From contig CAXXWF010000001.1 in NCBI GenBank assembly GCA_963665865.2, forward strand, positions 868,001 to 932,000: DNA of 64,000 bases, written 5' to 3'. This stretch comes from PHAA01 sp963665865. GTDB taxonomy: Bacteria; Bacillota; Syntrophomonadia; Syntrophomonadales; Syntrophomonadaceae. Position numbers and translations under genes: made by a program. Each line of letters starts with the position of its first letter. Within the stretch, counting starts at the first letter, position 1. Below, piece after piece: positions 42,316 to 51,377 of this stretch. The notes beneath the pieces were generated by a model. The model was given only the letters and a program-made list of their open reading frames with translations, was not told where the DNA came from and did not search any database.

Positions 42316-44790
42316 TCATTCCCACGTCAAGCCTAAAACCTTTTCAACAAATACTCTGGCAATAGCAGGATCAAATTGGGTGCCGGCGTTTGCTCTGATT
42401 TCTGCGACTGCGGCCGCCTCGTTAAGGGACTTACGGTAAGGCCGCCCGGTGGTCATTACATCATAGGCATCTGCAATAGTAATAATTCTTGCCTTCCAGG
42501 GAATAGCCTCGCCTTTCAATCCCCTGGGATAACCGGTACCATCCCATCTCTCATGGTGGGCAAGGACGTAATCTGCAATATCGTAATACTCACTGGAGGT
42601 ACCTAATAACCTGTAGCCAATTTCAGGATGCTGTTTCATTTTTGCCCATTCTGACTCGGATAGGGTTCCAGCTTTGTTTAGAGTAACTTCATCAATAGTA
42701 ATCTTGCCTATATCGTGTAATTCGCCTACAGCTTTAAGTTCCCTGACCTCATCTTCGCTCAGGTTATAGGTCTTGGCGATGGATTCGCAAATTAAACTGA
42801 CTCTTTGGGAATGAGCTTCTTCCTGTGGACTCTTAACATGTAGCGTATTAAGAATAGACCTAATTACCGCACTACGTTTACTGGAACTTTCCAAGATTTT
42901 CTTCTGATACATTAAATCCTCAGCGTTTTTCAAAATATCCCAGGCAGACTGGTTTTCTGCATTCTTAGTGTCAGAGCCGAATGAGATTGATATATTAAGG
43001 CCCATAATCTTTTTGAGTTCAATATTTTTCTTAAACCTATTCATCAATTCCTGGGCAGAAGCCGAATCGGTTTGAGGAAGTAACATGATAAATTCATCGC
43101 CGCCAGTTCTAGCTATTATGTCATCCGCACGACATTCTGCTTTCATAACTTCTGCCACCTGCTGAATTAGCTGATCTCCTTGTTGGTGTCCAAATGCGTC
43201 GTTGATGGTTTTTAAACCATTAATGTCAGCAAATATGATCGACAATGGTAAATTTCTAACGGTATCCAGCCGTTTTAATTCTTCTTCAAAAAACCTGCGG
43301 TTATATAGGCCGGTCAGTTGATCGTGATAGCTTAAATACTCTATCTGCAGGCGTTTTTGTTTTTTATCACTAAAATCCCGGAACACTAATACAACCCCAA
43401 TTATTTTGCCAAACCTATCCTTAATCGGTGCTGCGGTATCTTCAATTGCTCTTTGTACCCCGTCCTGTGAAACTAGTATGGTGTGATTGGCTAACTCAAT
43501 GGTTTCTTGGAGTTCAAATACTTTTTGTACAGGATTCTCTACCTTCTCTCCGGTGTACTCATTAATAATATTGAATACTGTTTCAAATGGCTTGCCATAA
43601 GCTTCTTCCTGGCCCCAGCCGGTTAATATTTGTGCGACCGGATTCAGAAAGTCTACCATACCGTTATTATCGACAGCTATTACTCCATCCCCTACTGATT
43701 TTAGGGTAGAAAATAATTTTTCTTCATTTTCTTTCACTTTATATTGCTCGGCTTCAATTCTACCTAACATATTATTTATGGAGTTTCTTAAAAAGGCGAA
43801 TTCATCTTTACCATAGATTTTTAATTTTTGTATTTCTATTGTGGTTAGATCCAAGCTTTTTACTTCAGAAATTAGCTTTTTAAAAGGTTGGGATATATAT
43901 TGGCCTAGTAAGGTAAACAGCGCAAATATCATAAAAAATATACTAATAGCATAAATCAACAAGAAATTATGGATCTGTTTCATTCCGGTAAAATACAAAT
44001 TTCTGTTTTTGGTTAATGAAACCATGACCGAAGAATCTTCAAGGTCAGCATTGGTGACTAAATAATCTAATAAATAGGAGTTTTGCGCATCACTTAGCCT
44101 CATTTGGTGCAATTTGATACTGGTAGTTGGGTTAGTTGAGAGTTCATTAGCCGATTTATCACTGACGTTATTGGCGGTAGATAAATTGATGCGGCTATCG
44201 GTCATTTCCTCCAATTTTGAAATTGAACTTACATCAATTACTCGACCAATCAGCATCCTTCCATTGGCAGGTTTTTCTTTATTAGAATCGGTAATTTGAG
44301 ATGAGGCAACAAAATAAAACTGATCGCCTAATTTTAAAATGCTGGATGTATCCTCTTTGGAATTTGATTGTCCAATAAATTTATTAATGTCTTCAATAAA
44401 ATCCGCAGGAAATTGCGTAAAATTTTTATTGGCAATATCGTAAAATTGTTTATTTTTAATTAAGTTGTCATTTCCCGCTATAACAATAAAGCTTAAATCA
44501 AGATCCTTAAAAGTGTCATCATTCAGATTTCTATCAACATATGTCTGGTTATTGTCATTCACATAAGCATATGTATCATCCCAATGACTCCAATCATTAG
44601 TAGTCCCTTGGTATTTAATCAATTTATCGCTAATAAAGGAAGATATGCTGATATTAATCGAAATAATTTGAGACTCTTCCTGTTTCATCAGGTAATTTGA
44701 GAAAAATTGCGAGAAGGCATAATTACTAATAAAAACAAAAACTAACGTCAAGATAATTGCGATAAAAGTAATTCTATTTTGTATCTTCAT
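42316..44790 (-). CDS. CHASE4-HAMP-PAS-GGDEF-HD-GYP membrane sensor for c-di-GMP turnover
   Basis: 824 residues. TM1 (7-29), an extracellular CHASE4 domain (about 40-260, with NDWSHWDDTYAYVND), TM2 (about 270-293), a HAMP region, a PAS domain (about 350-470), GGDEF (about 480-635) and HD-GYP (about 645-820). The cyclase motif is intact (ARTGGDEFIMLL), and so is the phosphodiesterase (GELHDIGKITI, HHERWDGTGYPRGLKG). So one protein could both make and degrade c-di-GMP in answer to an outside signal. The ATG at 44790 follows AGAGGT. It is a candidate source of ligand for the c-di-GMP-II riboswitch at 9.6 kb. Confidence 0.93.
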   Translation of the reverse strand: MKIQNRITFIAIILTLVFVFISNYAFSQFFSNYLMKQEESQIISINISISSFISDKLIKYQGTTNDWSHWDDTYAYVNDNNQTYVDRNLNDDTFKDLDLSFIVIAGNDNLIKNKQFYDIANKNFTQFPADFIEDINKFIGQSNSKEDTSSILKLGDQFYFVASSQITDSNKEKPANGRMLIGRVIDVSSISKLEEMTDSRINLSTANNVSDKSANELSTNPTTSIKLHQMRLSDAQNSYLLDYLVTNADLEDSSVMVSLTKNRNLYFTGMKQIHNFLLIYAISIFFMIFALFTLLGQYISQPFKKLISEVKSLDLTTIEIQKLKIYGKDEFAFLRNSINNMLGRIEAEQYKVKENEEKLFSTLKSVGDGVIAVDNNGMVDFLNPVAQILTGWGQEEAYGKPFETVFNIINEYTGEKVENPVQKVFELQETIELANHTILVSQDGVQRAIEDTAAPIKDRFGKIIGVVLVFRDFSDKKQKRLQIEYLSYHDQLTGLYNRRFFEEELKRLDTVRNLPLSIIFADINGLKTINDAFGHQQGDQLIQQVAEVMKAECRADDIIARTGGDEFIMLLPQTDSASAQELMNRFKKNIELKKIMGLNISISFGSDTKNAENQSAWDILKNAEDLMYQKKILESSSKRSAVIRSILNTLHVKSPQEEAHSQRVSLICESIAKTYNLSEDEVRELKAVGELHDIGKITIDEVTLNKAGTLSESEWAKMKQHPEIGYRLLGTSSEYYDIADYVLAHHERWDGTGYPRGLKGEAIPWKARIITIADAYDVMTTGRPYRKSLNEAAAVAEIRANAGTQFDPAIARVFVEKVLGLTWE

Positions 44791-45000
44791 ACTTTACCTC
44801 TTTCATCAATAAAGTCATAAGTAAATGTTTACATAAGAATATTAAAATTTCTACCCCAAATGCAAAAATGCTGGTCAGAAACAAGACAAACTGGTGATGG
44901 GAGTTCCTTTTTTGTTTGGCTGAGCCGTCCGTAGCCGTCTTCCCAATTCTTTGCACATAGGTATAAATAATCTCAAAGGTGGTGAAAATAGGGAATAGAG

Positions 45001-45576
45001 GTGATAGAGGTGAAAAGAAAAGGCATTGGCATGTTAATGGGGATAGTTATCATGGCCGGTCTGGGACTGGGTTATTATATTCTGGGTGACTCGTTGAAAA
45101 CAATCGGTTTTAAGGATCAAAAACCAGCTATTCAGAACCAGAATGCTCTGCCGAGGATTGATAGCGAAACCCCAATTGTCTTAGAAAAAGAATACAGCCG
45201 TTCGGCCAAGGTGATAATAACCGAATTTGATAATAAACAAGATATCATCGGATATACTTTGGATGAAATTCGCAGCAAATATACTAGCTCCAACGGTTTC
45301 ATCCTAAGTCTAAAAGATGGCACGCTAGTCATTCATCAAGTTATTAATGATTGGTCACCCGACGATAAGAATAAATGCCGTTTAAAAGAATATCACGAAA
45401 TGGTGGCGATATATGTTGGTCCCGACAGCCAGAATGATAGTCTGCAGAAAGTTACGGCCATTCGTTTCTCAACCCTGCCAGCCAATGTCAGGGAGGCAAT
45501 TGGGCAGGGAAAATATGAATTTGCCAATGAGGAAGCCATTAATGATGCCCTGGAAAACCTGGACGAATATTTTTAA
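45001..45576 (+). CDS. BofC-like forespore protein
   Basis: 191 residues with an N-terminal membrane anchor (about 10-27, IGMLMGIVIMAGLGLGYYI). The C-terminal part (DIIGYTLDEIRSKYTSS, IHQVINDWSPDDKNKC, YVGPDSQN) resembles the BofC C-terminal domain. Position supports this: bofC precedes the ruv genes in Bacillus. In Bacillus BofC helps to control the SpoIVB signalling step of pro-sigmaK processing. GTG 45001 or GTG 45010 may be the start; each sits close to an AGAG site. Confidence 0.7.
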   Translation: MIEVKRKGIGMLMGIVIMAGLGLGYYILGDSLKTIGFKDQKPAIQNQNALPRIDSETPIVLEKEYSRSAKVIITEFDNKQDIIGYTLDEIRSKYTSSNGFILSLKDGTLVIHQVINDWSPDDKNKCRLKEYHEMVAIYVGPDSQNDSLQKVTAIRFSTLPANVREAIGQGKYEFANEEAINDALENLDEYF

Positions 45577-45608
45577 CACGCTCCCGGTTGACTGCTGGGT
45601 TTATATAA

Positions 45609-45644
45609 AAGGGTAAGGCTCGCAAGAACCTTACCCTTTTTTAT
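45609..45644 (+). terminator. terminator after bofC-like gene
   Basis: AAGGGTAAGG ctcgcaagaa CCTTACCCTT followed by TTTTATT. Confidence 0.93.
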
Positions 45645-45699
45645 TGGCATTAATCATAGCCGCACTCTAGTACCCTGTCAACCCTAATTCTATATCTTC

Positions 45700-45798
45700 T
45701 TGTCGATCAAATTTTCGCATGACTGCGTTGTCGTCAATCGCAATACGTTTAGTATTACTCAATCCTCCGCCTTGTCCTGCAAAAATTTGCCTCGACAA
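45700..45798. repeat. 99-bp palindromic dispersed repeat
   Basis: The ends TTGTCGATCAAATTTTCGCA and TGCAAAAATTTGCCTCGACAA are inverted copies over about 25 bp, and the inner AATAC gttta GTATT forms the tip. The rest of the gap 45645-45887 is AT-rich and shows only the region before ruvC. It looks like a MITE/REP-like element. Confidence 0.75.
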
Positions 45799-45887
45799 AT
45801 AATATATATAATTAGGACTAACAGGATACTATATTTTGAAGTATGATTAAGGTTATAAATGTAATAATTGCATGAGGTGCCACTATT

Positions 45888-46391
45888 ATGCTGGTTTTAG
45901 GAATGGACCCAGGTACAGCAACCACTGGATTTGGTTTAGTAAAGTATGAACAGGGACGGGAAATAATGATCAGGTACGGGGTAATTAAAACCTCTCCTGG
46001 CATGGAAATGCCCCAGCGTCTGGTTAAAATAAGCCGGGAATATAATGAACTGCTGGATGTTTACCATCCCGATGCGGTAGCCATTGAAGAACTATTCCAT
46101 CATAAGAATGCCAAAACCGTAATTTCCGTTGCCCAGTGCCGCGGAATTCTATTAATGACGCCGGCCGCCCGAGATATTGATATAGCAGAATATACGCCAC
46201 TGCAGGTGAAACAGGCGGTTACCGGTTTTGGTAACGCCGACAAAAAACAGGTGCAGATCATGGTGCAGAAAATACTGAAACTGGATACTGTTCCGAAGCC
46301 GGACGATGCAGCAGATGCGCTGGCGATTGCCTTATGTCACCTGCATTCATATCGACTGGGAAATTTGCTTAAAGGCAGGAGATTCTCATGA
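45888..46391 (+). CDS. ruvC: Holliday junction resolvase RuvC
   Basis: 167 residues. The four acidic catalytic residues are visible in LGMDPGTATTGFG (Asp), VAIEELFHHKNAKT (Glu) and DDAADALAIALCH (two Asp). It resolves Holliday junctions in complex with RuvAB. The stop overlaps the ruvA start by 4 bp. The ATG has a GAGGTGCC site upstream. Confidence 0.97.
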   Translation: MLVLGMDPGTATTGFGLVKYEQGREIMIRYGVIKTSPGMEMPQRLVKISREYNELLDVYHPDAVAIEELFHHKNAKTVISVAQCRGILLMTPAARDIDIAEYTPLQVKQAVTGFGNADKKQVQIMVQKILKLDTVPKPDDAADALAIALCHLHSYRLGNLLKGRRFS

Positions 46392-46990
46392 TTTCATTTT
46401 TGCGAGGGATACTGGTTCAATCAAATCAGGAAACCATAATTATTGAGGTAGGCGGCATGGGGTATGAAGTGCAGATCCACAGTCGGACCTTATCTTTATT
46501 GCCTGTTCCAGGTTCTTACCTGCTGGTTCACACTTATCTGCAGGTTCTGGATAACGATCTTAAGCTATTTGGCTTTCTAAATCGGGAAGAGCTGGAACTA
46601 TTTAAAATGTTGCTGGGTGTTTCCGGTATAGGAGCTCGCGGGGCGTTGAACGTTCTGGCGGTGCTGGACCCATCTGACTTTTACCAGGCTGTCGCCCTGG
46701 CTGATGAGAAGCGGCTGCTGGCAGTACCGGGCATAGGTAAGAAAACAGCCCAGCGGCTGGTATTTGAACTCAAGGATAAAGTCGGCAGCAAAGCGGGATT
46801 GGTTCTGCCAATCGGTGAAGACCGGTCCAATCTGGAAGAAGTTCTGGAAGCGCTTGAGGCTCTTGGGTATCAGCGCAGCGAAATATTCCCTGTGCTTATG
46901 GAAATGAAGTCGCAGGGTGAACTGGGAGCTAAGGTGGAAGAAAATATCAAGAAAGTTCTGCGGCGTAAGGCTATGCAGATGAAGAAGTAG
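46388..46990 (+). CDS. ruvA: Holliday junction helicase subunit RuvA
   Basis: 200 residues. The OB domain (MISFLRGILV, VGGMGYEVQI), the helix-hairpin-helix motifs (VSGIGARGALNVL and VPGIGKKTAQRLV) and the C-terminal RuvB-contact domain (EVLEALEALGYQ) are complete. ATG after GGCAGGAG. Confidence 0.97.
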   Translation: MISFLRGILVQSNQETIIIEVGGMGYEVQIHSRTLSLLPVPGSYLLVHTYLQVLDNDLKLFGFLNREELELFKMLLGVSGIGARGALNVLAVLDPSDFYQAVALADEKRLLAVPGIGKKTAQRLVFELKDKVGSKAGLVLPIGEDRSNLEEVLEALEALGYQRSEIFPVLMEMKSQGELGAKVEENIKKVLRRKAMQMKK

Positions 46991-47002
46991 GAGGAGATTG
47001 GA

Positions 47003-48046
47003 TTGCGGGATAATCGCCTGGTATCTGCTCAGGCTCTGGGTGAAGAAGATTACCATGATAGTTCATTGCGTCCCTCAAGACTAGCTGAATATATAGGCCA
47101 GGATAAAGTGAAAGAAAACCTGGCGGTATTCATTTCTGCAGCTCGGGAGAGAGGCGAGAGCTTGGATCATGTGCTGCTGAGCGGACCACCGGGGCTGGGC
47201 AAGACCACTCTGGCTACCATTATGTCTCATGAAATGGGCTGTTCGATCCGCCGCACCTCAGGTCCAGCCATAGAAAGGCCAGGAGACCTGGCTGCTATCC
47301 TAACCAATCTCGAACCGGGTGATGTATTGTTTATTGACGAAATTCACCGCTTGAATCGTAGTATTGAAGAGATAATGTATCCGGCTATGGAGGATTATCT
47401 AATCGATATAGTCATTGGTAAAGGCCCGGCAGCTCGCACTCTGCAAATTGATCTGCCGCCTTTCACTCTTATCGGGGCTACCACCCGTCCCGGTTTGCTC
47501 AGTTCTCCCCTGCGGGATCGCTTCGGGATCACCTGTCGGCTCGATTTCTATGGAGCGGAGGACCTGAATCGTATTATCGTGCGCGCCGCCTCAATAATGG
47601 GTATCACCATTGACGGTGCAGGTGCACAGGAAATTGCCCGCTGCTCACGAGGGACTCCACGGGTGGCGAATCGTCTGCTCCGAAGGGTGCGGGATTTTGC
47701 GCTGGTCCGAGCCGGTGGCCAGATAGATCGTGATACTGCGGTTAAAGCATTAGAGATGTTGGAAATTGACAGTTATGGCCTTGATACAGTTGACAGGATG
47801 ATTTTGGATGCTATAATAATTAAATTCGGCGGTGGGCCGGTAGGATTAGAGACCCTGGCAGCTTGCGTTTCAGAAGAGACTGATACTCTAACCGATGTGT
47901 ATGAGCCGTATCTTCTAAAATTAGGATTTATTAATAAAACTCCGCGAGGTCGAGTGGCCACCGAGCAAGCGTACCGGCTCATGGGCTACCCAATGAAAAA
48001 CCGCTTGGAGGAAAACAACCTTTTCGATGATCGTGAAAACCCATAA
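47003..48046 (+). CDS. ruvB: Holliday junction helicase ATPase RuvB
   Basis: 347 residues, TTG start 7-8 nt after GGAGGAG. SLRPSRLAEYIGQDKVKENL opens the AAA+ domain; Walker A GPPGLGKTT, Walker B VLFIDEIHRLN, sensor 1 GATTRPG, and the winged-helix end GFINKTPRGRVAT. It drives branch migration with RuvA. Confidence 0.98.
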   Translation: MRDNRLVSAQALGEEDYHDSSLRPSRLAEYIGQDKVKENLAVFISAARERGESLDHVLLSGPPGLGKTTLATIMSHEMGCSIRRTSGPAIERPGDLAAILTNLEPGDVLFIDEIHRLNRSIEEIMYPAMEDYLIDIVIGKGPAARTLQIDLPPFTLIGATTRPGLLSSPLRDRFGITCRLDFYGAEDLNRIIVRAASIMGITIDGAGAQEIARCSRGTPRVANRLLRRVRDFALVRAGGQIDRDTAVKALEMLEIDSYGLDTVDRMILDAIIIKFGGGPVGLETLAACVSEETDTLTDVYEPYLLKLGFINKTPRGRVATEQAYRLMGYPMKNRLEENNLFDDRENP

Positions 48047-48070
48047 ATTTTATTGGGGAAGTGACCAATA

Positions 48071-48625
48071 ATGACCCGGGTATTGTTGCATATATGCTGT
48101 GGACCCTGTGCCAGCTATCCGGTTCCGGCTCTGCGTAATGAGGGCTTTGATCTGGCTGGTTATTTTTATAACCCCAACATCCATCCGTACAACGAATGGC
48201 TGCAGCGCAGACAGTCCCTGGAACAGTATGCGGCCAACGTTGATTTGCAGGTTATTTATGATAACAATTATAACCCCAGAGATTATTTTCAGAACATTGC
48301 TTATCGCGAAAGTCAGCGCTGCTTTATCTGCTACTCGATGAGATTGGAACAGGCTGCTCATATAGCCAAGCGAGGCAAATTTGACTACTATAGTACTACC
48401 CTTTTAGTAAGTAAACATCAGAAGCATGATACGATTCGCGAACTAGGGGAAGCCATTGGTGAAAAATATGGGGTACCCTTCTTATATCGCGATTTTCGCG
48501 TGGGATTTAAGGAAACGGGCGACATATCAAGGGCTATGGGGCTTTATCGTCAACAGTACTGTGGCTGTCTGTACAGCGAGGTGGAGCGCTATGCCCCGCC
48601 TGAAGTACGGAAATTATTGAAATAA
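48071..48625 (+). CDS. queH: epoxyqueuosine reductase QueH
   Basis: 184 residues. LLHICCGPCASYPV (CCxxC) near residue 6, CFICY near residue 82 and CGCLYSE near 168 are the QueH/DUF208 signature, with one Fe-S cluster and an extra metal. It performs the last step of queuosine synthesis, reducing epoxyqueuosine in tRNA. It fits with queA and tgt immediately downstream, and the older enzyme QueG is not seen here. Confidence 0.95.
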   Translation: MTRVLLHICCGPCASYPVPALRNEGFDLAGYFYNPNIHPYNEWLQRRQSLEQYAANVDLQVIYDNNYNPRDYFQNIAYRESQRCFICYSMRLEQAAHIAKRGKFDYYSTTLLVSKHQKHDTIRELGEAIGEKYGVPFLYRDFRVGFKETGDISRAMGLYRQQYCGCLYSEVERYAPPEVRKLLK

Positions 48626-48633
48626 TTTTGCCC

Positions 48634-48705
48634 GGGACAAGGGGACAGGTCCACTGTCCCACTATTCACTTCCCGAGTGGGACAGTGGACCTGTCCCCTT
48701 GTCCC
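48634..48705. repeat. perfect palindromic repeat, 29-bp arms
   Basis: GGGACAAGGGGACAGGTCCA with CTGTCCCAC at 48634-48662 is exactly inverted at 48677-48705, around a 14-nt loop. It lies between queH and queA and shares the GGGAC/GTCCC core with the elements at 24970 and 49838. It is not a terminator, as there is no T-run. Confidence 0.92.
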
Positions 48706-48751
48706 AGAACCGTTGCCTGCCTCCCATGAAATATTGAATAGGGGATAATCC

Positions 48752-49813
48752 ATGCAGGATCAGACTTTAGATAATAGTATATATAATTTGGAAACCTATA
48801 ATTATAGTCTTCCTCCCAGCTTAATTGCTCAGTTTCCCGCGGAACCCAGGGACAGTTCCCGTTTACTGGTATTAGATAAGCATACTGGCCTAGTTGAAGA
48901 TAGGATTTTCCATCAGGTAATTGATTATCTTGAAGCTGGAGATACCTTGGTGGTTAACCATACCAAGGTAATTCCCGCTCGCTTATATGCCTTTAAAGAA
49001 ACCGGAGCCAGGGTTGAACTATTATTACTAAGTAAAAAGGAAGATAATTGGGAAGCACTGGTCAAACCAGCCCGTCGCATGAAGGTGGGCAGTCGGGTAA
49101 AGTTTACAGGACAGGCCAACGTCGAAGCCGAAGTAATTGCCGAACTGGATATAGATGGAGGTCGATTGATAAAATTTCATCATTGCCCAGATGTGGAGCT
49201 GTTTATCAATAAGGTCGGTCAGATGCCTCTGCCACCCTATATAAACCGTGCAGCAGAAGTAGAAGACCAAAACCGCTATCAAACTGTTTATGCCCAAGAA
49301 GCTGGCTCCGCTGCGGCGCCTACGGCCGGCCTGCATTTTACCGACAGGTTGCTGCAGGATATTAAGGCGAAAGGTATAAACATTGCTAGAATAACACTAC
49401 ACGTGGGACTCGGAACCTTCCGGCCGGTAAGCAGCCAGGATATCCGCGAACACCAAATGCATTATGAGCATTATCAAGTAAATTCCGAGACCGCTGCCCT
49501 GTTAAATGATACCAGAAGTCAAGGGCATCATATTGTAGCGGTGGGCACCACTGTGGTAAGAACCCTGGAAACAGTTTATAATGATAAGCGTGGCTTTGCG
49601 TGCCAGTCGGGTGAAACTAATAAGTTTATTTATCCGGGTTATCCGGTTAAGGCGATCGATAAAATGATTACCAATTTCCATCTGCCCGGTTCTTCACTGA
49701 TTATGTTAGTCTCGGCTTTGGCAGGCCTGGATCATACTAGGGCAGCTTATCAACATGCGGTTGATAATCAATATCGCTTTTTCAGTTATGGCGATGCCAT
49801 GCTGATTATCTAA
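48752..49813 (+). CDS. queA: tRNA preQ1(34) S-adenosylmethionine ribosyltransferase-isomerase QueA
   Basis: 353 residues. YSLPPSLIAQFPAEPRDSSRLLVL near the N-terminus, GDTLVVNHTKVIPARLY, SAAAPTAGLHFT, LHVGLGTFRPV and the C-terminal FHLPGSSLIMLVSALAG are all typical. It transfers ribose from SAM to preQ1 in tRNA to form epoxyqueuosine, the substrate of QueH. ATG after GGGGA. Confidence 0.97.
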   Translation: MQDQTLDNSIYNLETYNYSLPPSLIAQFPAEPRDSSRLLVLDKHTGLVEDRIFHQVIDYLEAGDTLVVNHTKVIPARLYAFKETGARVELLLLSKKEDNWEALVKPARRMKVGSRVKFTGQANVEAEVIAELDIDGGRLIKFHHCPDVELFINKVGQMPLPPYINRAAEVEDQNRYQTVYAQEAGSAAAPTAGLHFTDRLLQDIKAKGINIARITLHVGLGTFRPVSSQDIREHQMHYEHYQVNSETAALLNDTRSQGHHIVAVGTTVVRTLETVYNDKRGFACQSGETNKFIYPGYPVKAIDKMITNFHLPGSSLIMLVSALAGLDHTRAAYQHAVDNQYRFFSYGDAMLII

Positions 49814-49875
49814 GTAACTCGGGGTTATGTAACATGGGGACGGTTCTGGGACAATGGACCTGTCCCCTCGTCCCA
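49814..49875. repeat. palindromic element flanked by a 12-bp direct repeat
   Basis: The element contains GGGGACGGTTCTGGGAC and GGACCTGTCCCCTCGTCCC, related to the repeats at 24970 and 48634. It is bounded by CTGATTATCTAA at 49802-49813 (the end of queA) and 49876-49887, consistent with a target-site duplication or a slip duplication. Confidence 0.75.
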
Positions 49876-49926
49876 CTGATTATCTAAAGCGGCATGGTCA
49901 AGACAAGTCAATTAGGAGGAATTGTT

Positions 49927-51030
49927 CTGGATTTCCAAGTTCTTAAAACTGAAAAATCTTGTGCGGCACGCCTTGGCCAACTTACCACTTCTCATGGAGT
50001 TTTTGATACTCCTATTTTTATGCCGGTGGGAACTCAAGCTACGGTGAAGACCTTGACTCCAGAAGATTTATATGCCGCGGGAGCCGATATTATTTTGTCC
50101 AATACCTATCACCTCCATCTTCGCCCTGGAGAGGACTTAATCGACCAAGCCGGCGGTCTGCATTCTTTTATGAACTGGAAAAGAGGATTATTGACCGATA
50201 GCGGCGGATTCCAAGTATTTAGTCTCAAGGGTTTGCGCAAAATAGATGATAATGGGGTTCATTTCAGTTCCCACATTGACGGTTCACGCCATTATTTGAC
50301 ACCGGAGATTGTCGTAGCCATACAACAAAAACTGGGGGCTGATATTGCCATGTGCTTCGATGAATGCACCCCCTATCCATGCAGCTACGAAGAAGCTGAG
50401 CGGGCGGTGCAGAGAACCAGTTTATGGGCCGCCAAATGCAAAGATAGTCATAATAAAGTCGACCAGGCATTGTTTGGCATCATTCAGGGCAATGTGTTTG
50501 GTGACCTGCGGGAACGCAGCGCCCGGGAAATAACTGCTTTAGATTTCCCGGGTTATGCGGTAGGAGGTTTGAGTGTGGGGGAACCCAAACCGCAGATGTA
50601 TGCCATGCTGGATTCAGTTGACAGCTGGCTGCCGCACGATAAACCCCGCTATCTTATGGGGGTGGGGGCACCGGAGGATCTCCTGGAAGCGGTCAAACGC
50701 GGGATTGACATGTTTGATTGTGTTTTGCCCACCCGACTGGCCAGACATGGAACCGCCTTGACCAGCGGCGGCAAACTAGTCATACGCAATGCAAATTATG
50801 CTTATGACTTTACCCCTTTAGACCCGGTCTGTGACTGTAATGTATGTCAAAACTACAGCCGTGCCTATATACGACATCTGATTAAGGCGGAAGAGATGCT
50901 GGCGCATAGATTATTAAGCTTTCATAATGTCTACTTTCTGCTAAAATTGATGAGAGATATCAGAAATGCTATCAGCAATGACGAATTTAACAACTTTTAT
51001 AACAAATTTTTTGATAATTACAGGTTTTAA
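49927..51030 (+). CDS. tgt: queuine/preQ1 tRNA-ribosyltransferase Tgt
   Basis: The body is unmistakable: FDTPIFMPVGTQATVKTL, LLTDSGGFQVFSLKGLRK with the nucleophile region, YLMGVGAPEDLLEAVKRGIDMFDCVLPTR and the zinc site CDCNVCQ...H. It exchanges G34 for preQ1. The start is uncertain. The family begins just before FxVLKT, and the only strong ribosome site, TTAGGAGGA (49912-49920), lies 7 nt before an in-frame CTG at 49927. The first upstream ATG at 49894 adds 11 residues and has a poor site. I place the start at the CTG; with ATG 49894 the length would be 378. Confidence 0.95.
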   Translation: MDFQVLKTEKSCAARLGQLTTSHGVFDTPIFMPVGTQATVKTLTPEDLYAAGADIILSNTYHLHLRPGEDLIDQAGGLHSFMNWKRGLLTDSGGFQVFSLKGLRKIDDNGVHFSSHIDGSRHYLTPEIVVAIQQKLGADIAMCFDECTPYPCSYEEAERAVQRTSLWAAKCKDSHNKVDQALFGIIQGNVFGDLRERSAREITALDFPGYAVGGLSVGEPKPQMYAMLDSVDSWLPHDKPRYLMGVGAPEDLLEAVKRGIDMFDCVLPTRLARHGTALTSGGKLVIRNANYAYDFTPLDPVCDCNVCQNYSRAYIRHLIKAEEMLAHRLLSFHNVYFLLKLMRDIRNAISNDEFNNFYNKFFDNYRF

Positions 51031-51095
51031 CAAAAGGGATTTACTAAAACACTGGCGAAAATATACAAGGTTGTACTAAGTTAAGGAGGGATATA

Positions 51096-51377
51096 ATGGG
51101 TGCACAACAACAGGGCTGGCTCACGATAGCCATCTATTTTGGGGTCTTCTTGGCGGTTTTTTATATTTTTATAATTATGCCGCGCAAGAAACAGGAAAAG
51201 AAGCACAAGGAAGTTATGGACGGTCTCAAGCGCGGGGATAAGGTGGTTACCATCGGCGGAATGCACGGGGAAGTTGCCAAAGTCAAGGAAGATACGGTTG
51301 TAATTAAGGCTAATGACAGTACCGAGCTTGAGTTTGTAAAGAATGCAGTGGCTTATAAGGTTGAGGATAAAAAATGA
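51096..51377 (+). CDS. yajC: preprotein translocase subunit YajC
   Basis: 93 residues, ATG after AAGGAGGG. One N-terminal helix (YFGVFLAVFYIFIIMPRKKQEK), then KHKEVMDGLKRGDKVVTIGGMHGEVAKV, the invariant YajC pattern. It is an accessory of SecDF in the membrane. The HD gene overlaps its stop by 4 bp. Confidence 0.97.
   Translation: MGAQQQGWLTIAIYFGVFLAVFYIFIIMPRKKQEKKHKEVMDGLKRGDKVVTIGGMHGEVAKVKEDTVVIKANDSTELEFVKNAVAYKVEDKK

Noticed and set aside
44774..44956. 60-codon minus-strand frame before the GGDEF/HD-GYP gene
   Set aside because: It overlaps the real start and has no family match or good ribosome site, although one hydrophobic stretch is present.
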